Source of the DNA: Kitasatospora sp. SolWspMP-SS2h
GTDB lineage: Bacteria; Actinomycetota; Actinomycetes; Streptomycetales; Streptomycetaceae
Length of the DNA: 64,000 bases
Direction: 5' to 3'
Assembly (NCBI RefSeq): GCF_003259315.1
Contig: NZ_QLLT01000021.1
Location: forward strand, 62,001-126,000
Shown: piece after piece, positions 45,537-57,292 of the stretch
How the letters are laid out: every line of letters starts with the position of its first letter
Position numbering within the stretch: the stretch's first letter is position 1
Translations under genes and position numbers: made by a program
Notes under the pieces: model-generated
What the model saw: only the letters and a program-made list of their open reading frames with translations
Told to the model about the DNA's origin: nothing
Databases searched by the model: none

Positions 45537-45956
45537 TCAGCCGGACCGGACCTCGCCGAGCCAGAAGTCGACGGTGCTGCCGAGCACGGTCCGGAACAGC
45601 TCGAAGTTCAGCGGCTTGAAGATGTAGCTGTCCGCCCCGGCGGCGTAGCAGGCGTCCACCTCCGCGGGGGCGGTGGAGGAGGTGAAGACCACCACCGGCA
45701 GCCCGGCCAGCTCCGGGTGGGCCCGGAGGTCGCCGAGCAGGTCGTGGCCGCTGTAGCCGGGCAGGTTGAGGTCGAGCAGGACCAGGCGCGGCCGTTCGGC
45801 CGCCGGGTCGAGCAGCCGCCCGAGGACGGCGTCCGCCCGCCCGGCGAACTCCAGGCGGACCAGCGGGTGCGAGCGGCCCAGGGCCCGCGCCACCGCCTCC
45901 ATGTCCTCCTCGGAGTCCTCGACCACGAGCACCAGTCCCTCGGCCATCGCCGTCAC
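45537..45956 (-). CDS. Stand-alone response regulator (Rcp1-like)
   Basis: A 139-residue single-domain receiver without output. It has E13/D14, the phospho-acceptor D62 in LLLDLNLPG, T92 and K114 (FKPL). Rcp1-type regulators are cognate to phytochrome kinases. The GTG at 45956 overlaps the stop of the upstream phosphatase gene (GTGA) and has AGGAGGGGAAGG upstream. The ATG at 45947 is an alternative. It probably relays phosphate from the divergent phytochrome kinase or controls the co-encoded phosphatase. The latter is inference. Confidence 0.92.
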   Translation of the reverse strand: MTAMAEGLVLVVEDSEEDMEAVARALGRSHPLVRLEFAGRADAVLGRLLDPAAERPRLVLLDLNLPGYSGHDLLGDLRAHPELAGLPVVVFTSSTAPAEVDACYAAGADSYIFKPLNFELFRTVLGSTVDFWLGEVRSG

Positions 45957-47812
45957 GACGCCTTCCCCTCCTCGTTCCGGTCCGGTTCCGCCCCCGATGC
46001 CACCCGCATCGCCAGGACGGCCATGTCGTCCGCCGAGCCCCGGCCGAAGCCGAGCGCCGCCCGGGCCAGCCCGGTGACCACCTCCGCCGGCGGGAGGCCG
46101 GCCAGCGCGCCGAGGGCGGCGGAGAGCCGGTCCTCGAAGAACGCCCCGTCGGGTGAGCGGGACTCGGTGATCCCGTCGGTCAGCAGCACCGCGGTGTCCC
46201 CGGGGCGCAGCACGTCGGTGGTCTCCGCCAGCTCGTAGTCGTCGACCACGCCGAGCAGCAGCCCGCCGGTGCCGCCCAGCGGCGCGACCGTCCCGTCCGC
46301 GCGCAGCACCAGCGCCTGCGGGTGGCCGGCGTTGGCGATCCGGGCCGCGAAGGCGCCGTCCGCGGCCGGGACCAGCGACAGCACCACGCCGGTGACGAAC
46401 TTCCGGGAGGCGGCCGTCCGCAGCGCGCGGTTGAGGCGGGTGAGCGCCGCGGCGGGCGGCAGGTCGTCCTCCAGCAGCGTGCGCAGGGTGTGCCGGGCCA
46501 GGCCGGTGAGCGCGGCGGCCTCGGCCCCGCGGCCGCACACGTCGCCCACCAGGAGGGAGAACGAGTGCCGGCCGGAGACGGCGTCGTAGAAGTCGCCGCC
46601 CACCTCCAGGGCCGCGTCGCCGACCTCGTAGGCGGCGGCCAGCTCCAGGCCCGGCACGGTGGGCAGGACGGCCGGCAGCAGGTGCTGCTGCAGCGAGACC
46701 ACGTGCTGCCGGCGCTCCTCGTACAGCGTCGCGTTGTCGATCGCCAGCGCGGCCCGCAGCGCCAGGTCGGCCAGGAACAGCGGCGGCGGCAGGCGGGACG
46801 GGTCGCGCTCGTAGACGAAGGTGACGGTGCCCAGCAGCCGGCCCCGGGCCCGCAGCGGGTTCACCGTGACCGCCCGGGCGGTCACCTCGGAGGCCGGGCC
46901 GAAGGGCGTGCCCGCCAGCTCCCCGCCGCTCAGGACGGTGCCCTCGCGCAGCGCGGACAGCTTCGGCAGGACGTCGTCCACCCAGGTCCCGTCCTCGCCC
47001 GCCGCGGCGAACCGCCGCTGCGCGCCCGCCGCCAGGTGCGCGGAGGCGACCAGCGTGAGCCCGCCGGGCCCGCACAGGTGCACCAGGCAGCCCTCGGCCA
47101 CCGCGGGCACCGTCATCCGGGCCACCCGCTGGAGGGTCTCCCCGACGTCCAGCGAGGCGTCCATCTGCAGCGACGCCTCCGCGAGCAGCGCGTCCCGGGC
47201 CTGCACCCGGGCGTTCTCCCGCTCCTGCACGATCCGGTCGTTGCAGGCGGCGACCACGTCGCACACCTGGGCGACCCGGAGGCCGAGCCGGGCCGGGACG
47301 GACCGGCCCGCGGCCAGGCCGACGGACACCACCGCCCAGTCGCCCTCCTCCAGCGCCAGCGCGCACTCCACCACCCGCACCGCCCCGGCCGCCCGCCACA
47401 CCCCGTACTCGGGCCGGGCCCGCGCGTGCTCGGAGCGCAGCGCGAACTGCCGGACCAGGCCGGGCACCGGGGCCGGCCCGCCCTTCCAGGCATCGCCGGG
47501 AGGCGCCAGCACCCGTTCGGGGCGGGTGTCGGGACGGCTGCTGGACCGCATGTACCGGGCCGCGCCGGACGGGGCGAACCGGGTGCCCGAGACCACGACC
47601 ACCCCCGGCCGGCCCAGCAGCAGGTCGTACAGCTGCTCGGAGAGCGCCGTCACGTCGGTCGAGGTCTGGGCGAGCCGCCACATCCGGTGCAGACCCGCGC
47701 TCCAGTCACCGTCCGCCGGGCGCCCGGCCCGCGCCGCGCGGGGCGGCGGCGGGGCGCCGTCGCCGCGGGGAGCGGTTCCCGCCGGTTCGTCGGGGGGCTG
47801 TTGGCCTGTCAC
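45953..47812 (-). CDS. GAF-SpoIIE/PP2C protein phosphatase
   Basis: A 619-residue cytoplasmic RsbU-like phosphatase. Residues 1-45 are Pro/Arg-rich. A region with an LYDLLLGRPGVVVVSGT motif precedes a GAF domain at about 215-385. The C-terminal PP2C/SpoIIE domain (about 395-615) has the metal-binding GDVCGRG, NAGHPQ, LTDGITE and DDMAVLA motifs, so it should be active. Such phosphatases dephosphorylate anti-sigma-antagonists. The GTG at 47812 has a purine-rich GGAAAGAGAGAG upstream. It forms an operon with the single-domain response regulator and is divergent from the bacteriophytochrome gene. Confidence 0.9.
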   Translation of the reverse strand: MTGQQPPDEPAGTAPRGDGAPPPPRAARAGRPADGDWSAGLHRMWRLAQTSTDVTALSEQLYDLLLGRPGVVVVSGTRFAPSGAARYMRSSSRPDTRPERVLAPPGDAWKGGPAPVPGLVRQFALRSEHARARPEYGVWRAAGAVRVVECALALEEGDWAVVSVGLAAGRSVPARLGLRVAQVCDVVAACNDRIVQERENARVQARDALLAEASLQMDASLDVGETLQRVARMTVPAVAEGCLVHLCGPGGLTLVASAHLAAGAQRRFAAAGEDGTWVDDVLPKLSALREGTVLSGGELAGTPFGPASEVTARAVTVNPLRARGRLLGTVTFVYERDPSRLPPPLFLADLALRAALAIDNATLYEERRQHVVSLQQHLLPAVLPTVPGLELAAAYEVGDAALEVGGDFYDAVSGRHSFSLLVGDVCGRGAEAAALTGLARHTLRTLLEDDLPPAAALTRLNRALRTAASRKFVTGVVLSLVPAADGAFAARIANAGHPQALVLRADGTVAPLGGTGGLLLGVVDDYELAETTDVLRPGDTAVLLTDGITESRSPDGAFFEDRLSAALGALAGLPPAEVVTGLARAALGFGRGSADDMAVLAMRVASGAEPDRNEEGKAS

Positions 47813-48070
47813 GGTCTCTCTCTTTCCGCCCGGCCCCGTTGTACGCCGGCGGTGGGACCGGTCCGTGGCTTCCGGGTCCCGCCCGGTACCCGCCTCCGGC
47901 GGGAGGACCTCGCCCGCAACGATAGCCCCGTCCGGCCCGTCGGGCCGCACGCGCCGGGAGGCGCCCCCGGCGCGTGCGGCCCGGCGGGCGACGACGCGGG
48001 GCCGGTCGCAGGCCCTAGGGTGGAACCGACCGCGCGGCCGACCCGGCCGCGCCGAGGACGGGAACCGGGC

Positions 48071-50371
48071 ATGGCCGAGGACGGGTGGCTGTCGGTGCGG
48101 GCGCAGCAGGCCGAGGCCGCCGCGCCCGGCGGCTTCGACCTGGCCGACTGCGTCCGGGAGCCGATCCACCTGCTCGGCGGCGTGCAGTCGTTCGGCGTGC
48201 TGATCGCGGTCGACCCGCTCGACGGGACCGTCCGCACCGTCTCCGACAACGCCGCCGACCACCTGGGACGCCCCGCCGCGGACCTGGTCGGCCGTCCGGC
48301 CCGGGACCTGGTCGGCGCCGAGGTGCTCGCCGAGGCCGGGGCCGCCGGGGAGTCCGCCGTGCTGCTCACCGGCCGGGCCCGTCCCGCCGGCGCCGCCCAC
48401 CCGTTCGACGTCAGCGCGCACCACCGGGACGGACTGCTGGTGCTGGAGCTCGAACCCTGCGCCGAGCGGCCCGAGGCCGGCCCGGACTTCGCCCGCCGCG
48501 TCCAGCGGGCGCTGCTGCGCATCCAGCGGTGCGCCACCGTGGCGGAGTGCTGCGAGGCCGCCGTGCGCGAGGTGCGGCTGCTCACCGGCTACTCGCGGGT
48601 GGTCGCCTACCGCTTCGAGGACGCCGAGGGGCCCGGCGAGGTCGTCGCCGAGGAGCGGGCCGCGCACCTGGAGCCCTGGCTCGGGCTGTGGTTCCCGGCC
48701 AGCGACATCCCGCCGCAGGCCCGGCGGCTCTACCGGCACAACTGGATCCGGGTGATCGGCGACGTCGACGACCGCACCGCCGGGCTGCACTCCGTCCGCG
48801 GCGAGGCCGGCGCCCCGCCCCTCGACCTGTCCGCCGCGGCGCTGCGCACCGTCTCCGCGTACCACCTGGAGTACCTGCGCAACATCGGCGTGCGCTCCTC
48901 GATGTCGGTCTCGGTGCTCTCCGACGACGCCCTGTGGGGGCTGATCGCCTGCCACGGCGAGGAGCCGCGCTGGCTGTCGCCGGACGTGCGGGCGGCCTGC
49001 GAACTGTTCGGCAGCGCCCTGTCCGTGCAGCTCGCCGCGGTCGCGGACCGGGAGCGGTCCGCGGCGCTCGACCTGGTCCGCGGCGCCCTCGACGGCCTGC
49101 TCGGCGGGGCGCCCGACGAACGGGCCCCGTCCCTGCACGCCTTCGCCGGGCTGTTCGCCGGGCTGGTCGAGGCGGACGGCCTGGTCGTCCACCAGACCGG
49201 GCAGACCACCGTCGAGGGCCCGGACCCGGGCGCCCGGACGCTCTCCTGGCTGCGGACCGTCGCCGCCGGCCTGCGGACCACCGGGACGTGGCACACCGAC
49301 CGGCTGGCGGAAGCACTCGCCGACGCGGGCGGCGAACCGGTCGGCGCGGACGCGGCGGCGGACGGTGACGCCCACGCCCCGGCGGGCGTCCTGCTGCTGC
49401 CGCTGGGGGACGGGTTCCTCGCCTGGTGGCGACAGGAGCGGACCGGCGCCCGCAGCTGGGCCGCCGACCCCGCGGTACCCGTCCGGCTGGGACCGCACGG
49501 CGAGCGGTTGACGCCGCGCGGCTCCACGGAGGTGTTCCGGGCGGCCGTGCGGGGGCGCAGCCTGCCGTGGAACGGTACCGACCTGGCGGCCGCCCACGAG
49601 GTGGCCCGGGCGGTCGCCGGGCTGCTGGCCCGGCACGCCGCCTGGACCGCGGTCTTCACCCAGCGGCTGGAACGCAGCAACGCGGACCTCGACGCCTTCG
49701 CCCACGCCGCCGCCCACGACCTCAAGGAGCCGCTGCGCGGGATCTCCAACGCGGCCAGCTTCGTCATCGAGGACATCGGCGACGCCCTGGACGGGGCCGG
49801 CCGCCGCCACCTGGACACCGTGCGCAGGCTGACCGTCCGGATGGACGGCCTGCTCGACTCGCTGCTGCGCTACTCCCAGGTCAGCGAGGTCGGGCTGCGC
49901 CGCGTCCCGGTGCCGCTCGCCGAGGCCCTGGAGCACGCCCTGGAGATCGCCGGGCCCCGGCTCGCCGAGCAGCGCGTCCGGCTCCTGCGCGGGCACCTCC
50001 CGGTCGTCCACGCCGATCCCGACCGGCTCCAGGAGGTCCTGGTCAACCTGCTGGTGAACGCCGCCAAGTACGCCCGGGCGGACGGGCCGCGCACCGTCGA
50101 GGTCACGGTGGAGCGCCGGCCGGGCCCGGACGGCGGCCCGGAGCGGGAGGCGGTGGTGGTCCGCGACAACGGGATCGGCGTGCCGGCCGCCCAGCGCGAG
50201 CTGGTGTTCGGGCTGTTCCGCCGGCTGCACCGGACGGCCGAGCACGGCGGCGGCTCCGGCGCCGGACTGGCCATCGTGCGCCGCATCGTCGAACGGCACG
50301 GCGGCGCGGTCTGGCTGGACGACGCCCCCGGAGGCGGCACCGCGGTCTGCTTCACCCTGCCCGAGGAGTGA
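48071..50371 (+). CDS. Bacteriophytochrome histidine kinase
   Basis: A 766-residue red/far-red photoreceptor kinase. The PAS domain has the biliverdin-binding Cys27 in DCVREPIH. The GAF domain has FPASDIPPQAR (Asp212) and AYHLEYLRNIGVRSSM (His265), both needed around the chromophore. The PHY domain follows, with a tongue resembling PRxSF but reading PRGST. The kinase part has His549 (AAHDLKEPLRGI), LLVNAAKYA as N box, VRDNGIGV and GAGLAIVRRI. All photochemistry and kinase residues except the tongue Phe look intact. The ATG at 48071 has GAGGACGGGA upstream. No heme oxygenase gene is in the window, so biliverdin must come from elsewhere. Confidence 0.93.
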   Translation: MAEDGWLSVRAQQAEAAAPGGFDLADCVREPIHLLGGVQSFGVLIAVDPLDGTVRTVSDNAADHLGRPAADLVGRPARDLVGAEVLAEAGAAGESAVLLTGRARPAGAAHPFDVSAHHRDGLLVLELEPCAERPEAGPDFARRVQRALLRIQRCATVAECCEAAVREVRLLTGYSRVVAYRFEDAEGPGEVVAEERAAHLEPWLGLWFPASDIPPQARRLYRHNWIRVIGDVDDRTAGLHSVRGEAGAPPLDLSAAALRTVSAYHLEYLRNIGVRSSMSVSVLSDDALWGLIACHGEEPRWLSPDVRAACELFGSALSVQLAAVADRERSAALDLVRGALDGLLGGAPDERAPSLHAFAGLFAGLVEADGLVVHQTGQTTVEGPDPGARTLSWLRTVAAGLRTTGTWHTDRLAEALADAGGEPVGADAAADGDAHAPAGVLLLPLGDGFLAWWRQERTGARSWAADPAVPVRLGPHGERLTPRGSTEVFRAAVRGRSLPWNGTDLAAAHEVARAVAGLLARHAAWTAVFTQRLERSNADLDAFAHAAAHDLKEPLRGISNAASFVIEDIGDALDGAGRRHLDTVRRLTVRMDGLLDSLLRYSQVSEVGLRRVPVPLAEALEHALEIAGPRLAEQRVRLLRGHLPVVHADPDRLQEVLVNLLVNAAKYARADGPRTVEVTVERRPGPDGGPEREAVVVRDNGIGVPAAQRELVFGLFRRLHRTAEHGGGSGAGLAIVRRIVERHGGAVWLDDAPGGGTAVCFTLPEE

Positions 50372-50428
50372 CCGCCCGCCGCCGTCCCGGACCGGCCGCC
50401 CGCCGTCCCGGACCGGCCCGCCGCCCGG

Positions 50429-51334
50429 TCAGCGGGCCACGGCCTCCAGCGCGACCACGTCCATCCGGGACGGGGTGCCCGGGCCCTTGCCGCAGCTCTC
50501 GGGGCGCGGCGGCTCGCTGAACGACTCGGCGACGCCGGCCCGCCAGTGCCGGCCGTCGGCGTGCCGGACGTCGACCGTCCAGGGCGAGCCGCCGGGGGAC
50601 ACCCGCAGGGTCAGCGCGTCGGCGGCGGTCTCGGCCGTCAGCTCGCGGACGGCCTGCTCGGCGGCCTGGGCGGGGCGCGGCCAGTACGAACGGCCGCGGG
50701 AGTGCGCCGGGACGGTGCGGCCCGCGGCGGTCGCGGCCAGCACCTCCTTCGCGGACTCGGCGGTCAGCCGCCCGTACGCGTAGCCGTGCGGCAGCACCAG
50801 CATGGTCGGCGAGAAGCGGTGCCCGCCGAGGTGGGTGACCTCCCACGCCTCGCCGTGGCCGGCCGCCGCGATGTCCGCCGCCAGCGGGCGGCCGAGCAGC
50901 GCGCAGCAGCGGTCGCGGCGGCCGTTGGTGCACACCAGGGCGATCGGGCCGCCGTCGTGCGGGGCGCCGAGGGAGCCGTGGTCGCCCGCGCCGAGGGCGG
51001 CGAAGTCGAGGGCGAGCAGTTCGCCGGGGTCGGCGACGTGCCCGCGGCGGACCCACGGGTCGGCCGGGGAGGTGTGCGCGACCAGCACCTCGTGCCGGGC
51101 CGCGAGGGCGCCGTCCGGGTGCCGGCCCGGGCGGCGGATCAGCGCCACCCGGACTCCGGTCCCCTCCGCGGCCGCCTCCAGCGCGGCGCCGACCCCGGCG
51201 TCGAGGTGACTGCCGGTCAGCGCCCGCGCCCCCCACGGGCCGGACTGCTCGACCAGCAGCCAGGTGGTGGCGGTGGCCGCGGTGGCGGTCAACGGCTCGG
51301 CCAGTTCGTGCGACAGCGTCGTGCAGGTGCTCAC
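50429..51334 (-). CDS. Sucrase/ferredoxin-like protein
   Basis: A 301-residue protein of the sucrase/ferredoxin-like family, with a thioredoxin-like fold that in related proteins binds a 2Fe-2S cluster. Family marks are LVCTNGRRDRCCALLGRPL and GHRFSPTMLVLPHGYAYGRL in the second half and an N-terminal CTTLSHEL. Despite the name, sucrose activity is not expected and the role is unknown. The GTG at 51334 has GGGTGGGGCGG upstream. An open frame reaches 51517, but that portion is low complexity. Two direct repeats of CCGCCGTCCCGGACCGGCC separate its end from the phytochrome gene. Confidence 0.87.
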   Translation of the reverse strand: MSTCTTLSHELAEPLTATAATATTWLLVEQSGPWGARALTGSHLDAGVGAALEAAAEGTGVRVALIRRPGRHPDGALAARHEVLVAHTSPADPWVRRGHVADPGELLALDFAALGAGDHGSLGAPHDGGPIALVCTNGRRDRCCALLGRPLAADIAAAGHGEAWEVTHLGGHRFSPTMLVLPHGYAYGRLTAESAKEVLAATAAGRTVPAHSRGRSYWPRPAQAAEQAVRELTAETAADALTLRVSPGGSPWTVDVRHADGRHWRAGVAESFSEPPRPESCGKGPGTPSRMDVVALEAVAR

Positions 51335-51617
51335 CCGCCCCACCCTAGGCCCTGGGGCTCCTCCGGCGGCCGGCGCGGAAGGGGCCAGGGGCAGCCGGGA
51401 CGCCGGGTCCGAGCCGCGGGGGCCGGAGCCCGTCGGCTCGTCCGCGCTGCTCCTGGCCGGGACCGGGGACCCGGAACGGCCGTATGCGACGGCCCCCGCA
51501 CGCGACGGCCCCCGCACGCGGCCGCCCTTGCGCGCGGCGGCCCCGAGCCCGCCGATCCCCGGACCGCGCCACCCGTGTGCCCGGCCGTTCCCCGGACCCC
51601 GGTGTCGCGTTCCGCCG

Positions 51618-54068
<2,451 letters not shown>

Positions 54069-54306
54069 CGCTGCGGGGCTCCCTTGCGGTACGTGCGGTA
54101 CATGGGTACGGGCGGACGCGGGCGTGAACGCCCCCCATTGTGGACCCTCGGTGGGACACCCCCCGTCACCCGGGCCGCTTCCGCCGCTGGCGAACGCGCC
54201 CCGTGGCCGGACACCTGACGGCGGGACCCGGCGTTGCACCACAATGGGGGACGTCACACGCCCCCGGCCCGGAACACTCCGGAACCGACGACGGGAAGGA
54301 CCCCGC

Positions 54307-55644
54307 ATGGCCAACCCCGCGCCCGCAAGCGGCCTCGCCATCACCGAACACCGCCTGGCCAACGGCCTCCGCGTGGTGCTCTCCGAGGACCACCTCACCC
54401 CGGTCACGGCGGTGTGCCTGTGGTACGACGTGGGCTCCCGCCACGAGGTCAGGGGGCGCACCGGTCTCGCCCACCTCTTCGAGCACCTGATGTTCCAGGG
54501 CTCGGCGAACGTCTCCAACAACGGCCACTTCGAACTGGTCCAGGGCGCCGGCGGCTCGCTCAACGGCACCACCAGCTTCGAGCGCACCAACTACTTCGAG
54601 ACCATGCCCGCCCACCAACTGGAGCTCGCGCTCTGGCTGGAGGCCGACCGGATGGGCTCGCTGCTGGCCGCGCTGGACGAGACGTCCATGGAGAACCAGC
54701 GCGACGTGGTGAAGAACGAGCGCCGCCAGCGCTACGACAACGTGCCCTACGGCACCGCGTTCGAGAAGCTCACCGCGCTGTCCTTCCCCGACGGCCACCC
54801 CTACCACCACACCCCGATCGGCTCGATGGCCGACCTGGACGCCGCGACGCTGGAGGACGCCCGCACGTTCTTCCGCACCTACTACGCGCCCAACAACGCG
54901 GTGCTGGCGATCGTCGGCGACCTCGACCCGGAGCAGACCGTCGCCTGGGTGGAGAAGTACTTCGGCTCGATCCCCGCCCACGACGGCAAGCAGCCGCCGC
55001 GCGACGGCACCCTGCCGGACACCATCGGCCGCGAGGTGCGCGAGCTGATCCGCGAGGACGTCCCGTCCCGCGCGCTGATGGCCGCCTACCGGCTCCCGCA
55101 CGACGGCACCCGGGAGGCCGACGCGGCCGACCTGGCGCTCACCATCCTGGGCAGCGGCGAGTCGTCCCGCCTGTACAACCGGCTGGTGCGCCGCGACCGC
55201 ACCGCCGTCGCGGCCGGCTTCGGCCTGCTGCGGCTGGCCGGCGCGCCCTCGCTCGGCTGGCTGGACGTCAAGGCCGGCGGCGACGCGACCTTGGAGCAGA
55301 TCGAGGCCGCCGTCGACGAGGAGCTGGCCCGGTTCGCCGCCGAGGGCCCCACCGCCGAGGAACTGGAGCGGGCCCAGGCGCAGATCGAGCGCGAGTGGCT
55401 GGACCGGCTCACCACGGTGGCCGGCCGGGCCGACGAACTCTGCCGCTACGCCGTCCTGTTCGGCGACCCGAAGCTGGTCAACGGCGCGCTGCCGAAGGTC
55501 CTCGACGTCACCGCCGAGGAGGTCCGGGCGGTCGCCGCCGCCCGGCTGCGCCCCGACAACCGGGCCGTGCTGGTGTACGAGCCGACCACCGGTGACGACG
55601 ACGGCACCGCGAACGACGAGAACGACGAGGAGGCGGCGGCGTGA
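54307..55644 (+). CDS. M16 family zinc metallopeptidase, catalytic subunit
   Basis: A 445-residue insulinase/processing-peptidase homologue. The inverted zinc motif HLFEH (His56, Glu59, His60) and a distal Glu138 (KNERR) complete the active site. Two M16 half-domains span the protein, with a flexible acidic tail (DDDGTANDENDEE). The ATG at 54307 has GGGAAGGA upstream. It overlaps the following M16 gene by four bases, indicating a heterodimeric enzyme as in mitochondrial processing peptidase and related bacterial pairs. Confidence 0.94.
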   Translation: MANPAPASGLAITEHRLANGLRVVLSEDHLTPVTAVCLWYDVGSRHEVRGRTGLAHLFEHLMFQGSANVSNNGHFELVQGAGGSLNGTTSFERTNYFETMPAHQLELALWLEADRMGSLLAALDETSMENQRDVVKNERRQRYDNVPYGTAFEKLTALSFPDGHPYHHTPIGSMADLDAATLEDARTFFRTYYAPNNAVLAIVGDLDPEQTVAWVEKYFGSIPAHDGKQPPRDGTLPDTIGREVRELIREDVPSRALMAAYRLPHDGTREADAADLALTILGSGESSRLYNRLVRRDRTAVAAGFGLLRLAGAPSLGWLDVKAGGDATLEQIEAAVDEELARFAAEGPTAEELERAQAQIEREWLDRLTTVAGRADELCRYAVLFGDPKLVNGALPKVLDVTAEEVRAVAAARLRPDNRAVLVYEPTTGDDDGTANDENDEEAAA

Positions 55645-57029
55645 GCGACCACACCCCCGCGATGGAGTTCCACCCGCAGCCGCAGCCCGGCACCCCCACC
55701 CCGTGGGCGTTCCCGGCGCCCGAACGGCTCACCCTGGCCAACGGCCTGACGGTGCTGCACTGCCACCGCCCCGGCCAGCAGCTGGTCGCCGTCGACATGG
55801 TGCTGGACGCGCCGCTGGCCGCCGAGCCGGAGGGCCTGGACGGCGTCGCCTCGATCCTGTCCCGGGCGCTGTCCGAGGGCACCGACACGCTCACCGCCGA
55901 GGAGTTCGCGGGCGAGCTGGAGCGGGCCGGCGCCACCCTGGACACCCACGCCGACCACCCGGCGATCCGGGTCTCGCTGGAGGTCCCGGCCTCCCGCCTG
56001 GAGCGCGGCCTGACCCTGCTCGGCGACGCGCTGCGCGCCCCCGCGCTGCCCGCCGACGAGATCGAGCGGCTGGTCGCCAACCGCCTCGACGAGATCGTCC
56101 ACGAGCAGGCCAACCCGGCCCGGCGGGCCGCCAAGGCGCTGTACGCCGAGCTGTTCCCGGCCGACGACCGGCTGTCGCGGCCGCGGGCCGGCTCCGCCGA
56201 CTCGGTCAAGCGGATCGACCGGGACGCGGTCCAGGCGTTCTACGACGCCCACCTGCGCCCGTCCACCGCCACCGCCGTGGTGGTCGGCGACCTGACCGGC
56301 GTCGACCTGGCCGCGCTGCTGGAGTCCACCCTGGGCCGGTGGAGCGCCGAGACCAGGGAGCCGGCCGCGCACGGCCCGGTGGCCGGCGACGACACCGGGC
56401 GGGTGGTCATCGTCGACCGGCCCGGCTCGGTCCAGACCCAGCTGCTGATCGGCCGGATCGGCCCGGACCGGCACGACCCCGCGTGGGCCGCGCAGGTGCT
56501 CGGCACCTACTGCCTCGGCGGCACCCTCACCTCCCGGCTGGACCGGGTGCTGCGCGAGGAGAAGGGCTACACCTACGGCGTGCGGGCGTTCGCCCAGGCG
56601 CTGCGCTCGGCCGCCGACGGCTCCGGCCGCGGGCTGCTGGCGATCAGCGGCTCGGTGGACACCGAGTCCACCGCGCCCGCGCTCCAGGACACCTGGACCA
56701 TCCTGCGCGCGCTGGCCGACGGCGGCCTGACCGACGCCGAGCGGGAGGAGGCCGTCCAGTTCCTGGTCGGCGTCGCCCCGCTCAAGTACGAGACGGCCGG
56801 CTCGGTCGCCGCGACCCTGGCCGACCAGGTCGAGCAGTACCTGCCGGACACCTACCAGGCCGACTTCTACCGGAGGCTGGCCGAGCTGGACACCGCGGCC
56901 GCCACCCGCGCCGTGGTCGCCGCCTTCCCGCCGGACCGGCTGGTCACCGTGCTGGTCGGCGACGCCTCGGTGATCGCCGAGCCGGTCAAGGCGCTCGGCA
57001 TCGGGGACGTCACGGTCGTCGCCAACTGA
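55641..57029 (+). CDS. M16 family non-catalytic partner subunit
   Basis: A 462-residue M16 homologue in which the HxxEH motif is absent; the equivalent region reads LDGVASILSRALSEG. The C-terminal half keeps the R/Y pair region (REEKGYTYGVRAFAQ) used by partner subunits for substrate binding. It therefore probably dimerises with the preceding catalytic subunit. The GTG start overlaps the stop codon of that gene (GTGA). Confidence 0.93.
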   Translation: MSDHTPAMEFHPQPQPGTPTPWAFPAPERLTLANGLTVLHCHRPGQQLVAVDMVLDAPLAAEPEGLDGVASILSRALSEGTDTLTAEEFAGELERAGATLDTHADHPAIRVSLEVPASRLERGLTLLGDALRAPALPADEIERLVANRLDEIVHEQANPARRAAKALYAELFPADDRLSRPRAGSADSVKRIDRDAVQAFYDAHLRPSTATAVVVGDLTGVDLAALLESTLGRWSAETREPAAHGPVAGDDTGRVVIVDRPGSVQTQLLIGRIGPDRHDPAWAAQVLGTYCLGGTLTSRLDRVLREEKGYTYGVRAFAQALRSAADGSGRGLLAISGSVDTESTAPALQDTWTILRALADGGLTDAEREEAVQFLVGVAPLKYETAGSVAATLADQVEQYLPDTYQADFYRRLAELDTAAATRAVVAAFPPDRLVTVLVGDASVIAEPVKALGIGDVTVVAN

Positions 57030-57037
57030 GTCCGTCC

Positions 57038-57084
57038 GCCGGGGGTCCGACGGGGCGTCAGCCCCGCCGGGCCCCCGGCGTTTT
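57038..57084 (+). terminator. Rho-independent terminator of the M16 operon
   Basis: A 19-bp stem (57038-57056 with 57061-57079, two imperfect pairs) with loop GTCA, followed by TTTT. It is one of the few T-run terminators here. Confidence 0.88.
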
Positions 57085-57090
57085 AATGCC

Positions 57091-57121
57091 TTGCGCGCCG
57101 CCGCCGCCCCGTGGGTAGATA
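57091..57121 (+). promoter_or_regulatory. Candidate promoter of the rtcB leader
   Basis: TTGCGC (57091-57096) and TAGATA (57116-57121) are spaced 19 bases apart, or 18 if GTAGAT is used, just after the M16 terminator. Transcription would start near 57128, about 240 bases before rtcB. Confidence 0.5.
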
Positions 57122-57175
57122 TCCCCGGCCGGGCGGCAGGCGCGCGGACCACGAGTGCGGAAGGAGGCGGTCACC

Positions 57176-57241
57176 ATGCGGGTCGAGCCACGACGACGCT
57201 CCCCGAGACTGCCCTTCCGCCGTTCGTACCGAACCGCCTGA
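57176..57241 (+). CDS. Arg-rich 21-codon leader ORF upstream of rtcB
   Basis: A short reading frame encodes a 21-residue peptide, MRVEPRRRSPRLPFRRSYRT plus A, with eight arginines. It has an excellent ribosome site, GGAAGGAGG, about eight bases before the ATG, stronger than that of many genes in the window. Four of the eight Arg codons are CGA or AGA, which are rare in such GC-rich genomes. The stop codon lies in the loop of a perfect 7-bp hairpin. The layout resembles a regulatory leader peptide controlling rtcB. Coding is inferred from the ribosome site and context only, and no homologue is known to me. Confidence 0.55.
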   Translation: MRVEPRRRSPRLPFRRSYRTA

Positions 57242-57292
57242 GCGGTTCCTCCGCGCAGCGCCGTTCGCTGCCCGCGGCCCGTCCCGGGCCGC
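57231..57292 (+). promoter_or_regulatory. Three stacked hairpins between the leader ORF and rtcB
   Basis: GAACCGC-CTGA-GCGGTTC (57231-57248) has the leader stop codon in its loop. GCAGCG-CCGTT-CGCTGC follows (57255-57271), then GCGGCCCG-TCC-CGGGCCGC (57274-57292). Alternative pairings are possible: ACCGCCT (57233-57239) can pair with AGGCGGT of the leader ribosome site, and CCTCC (57248-57252) with the AGGAGG of rtcB. These suggest switching, but this is inferred without folding calculations. Confidence 0.55.
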
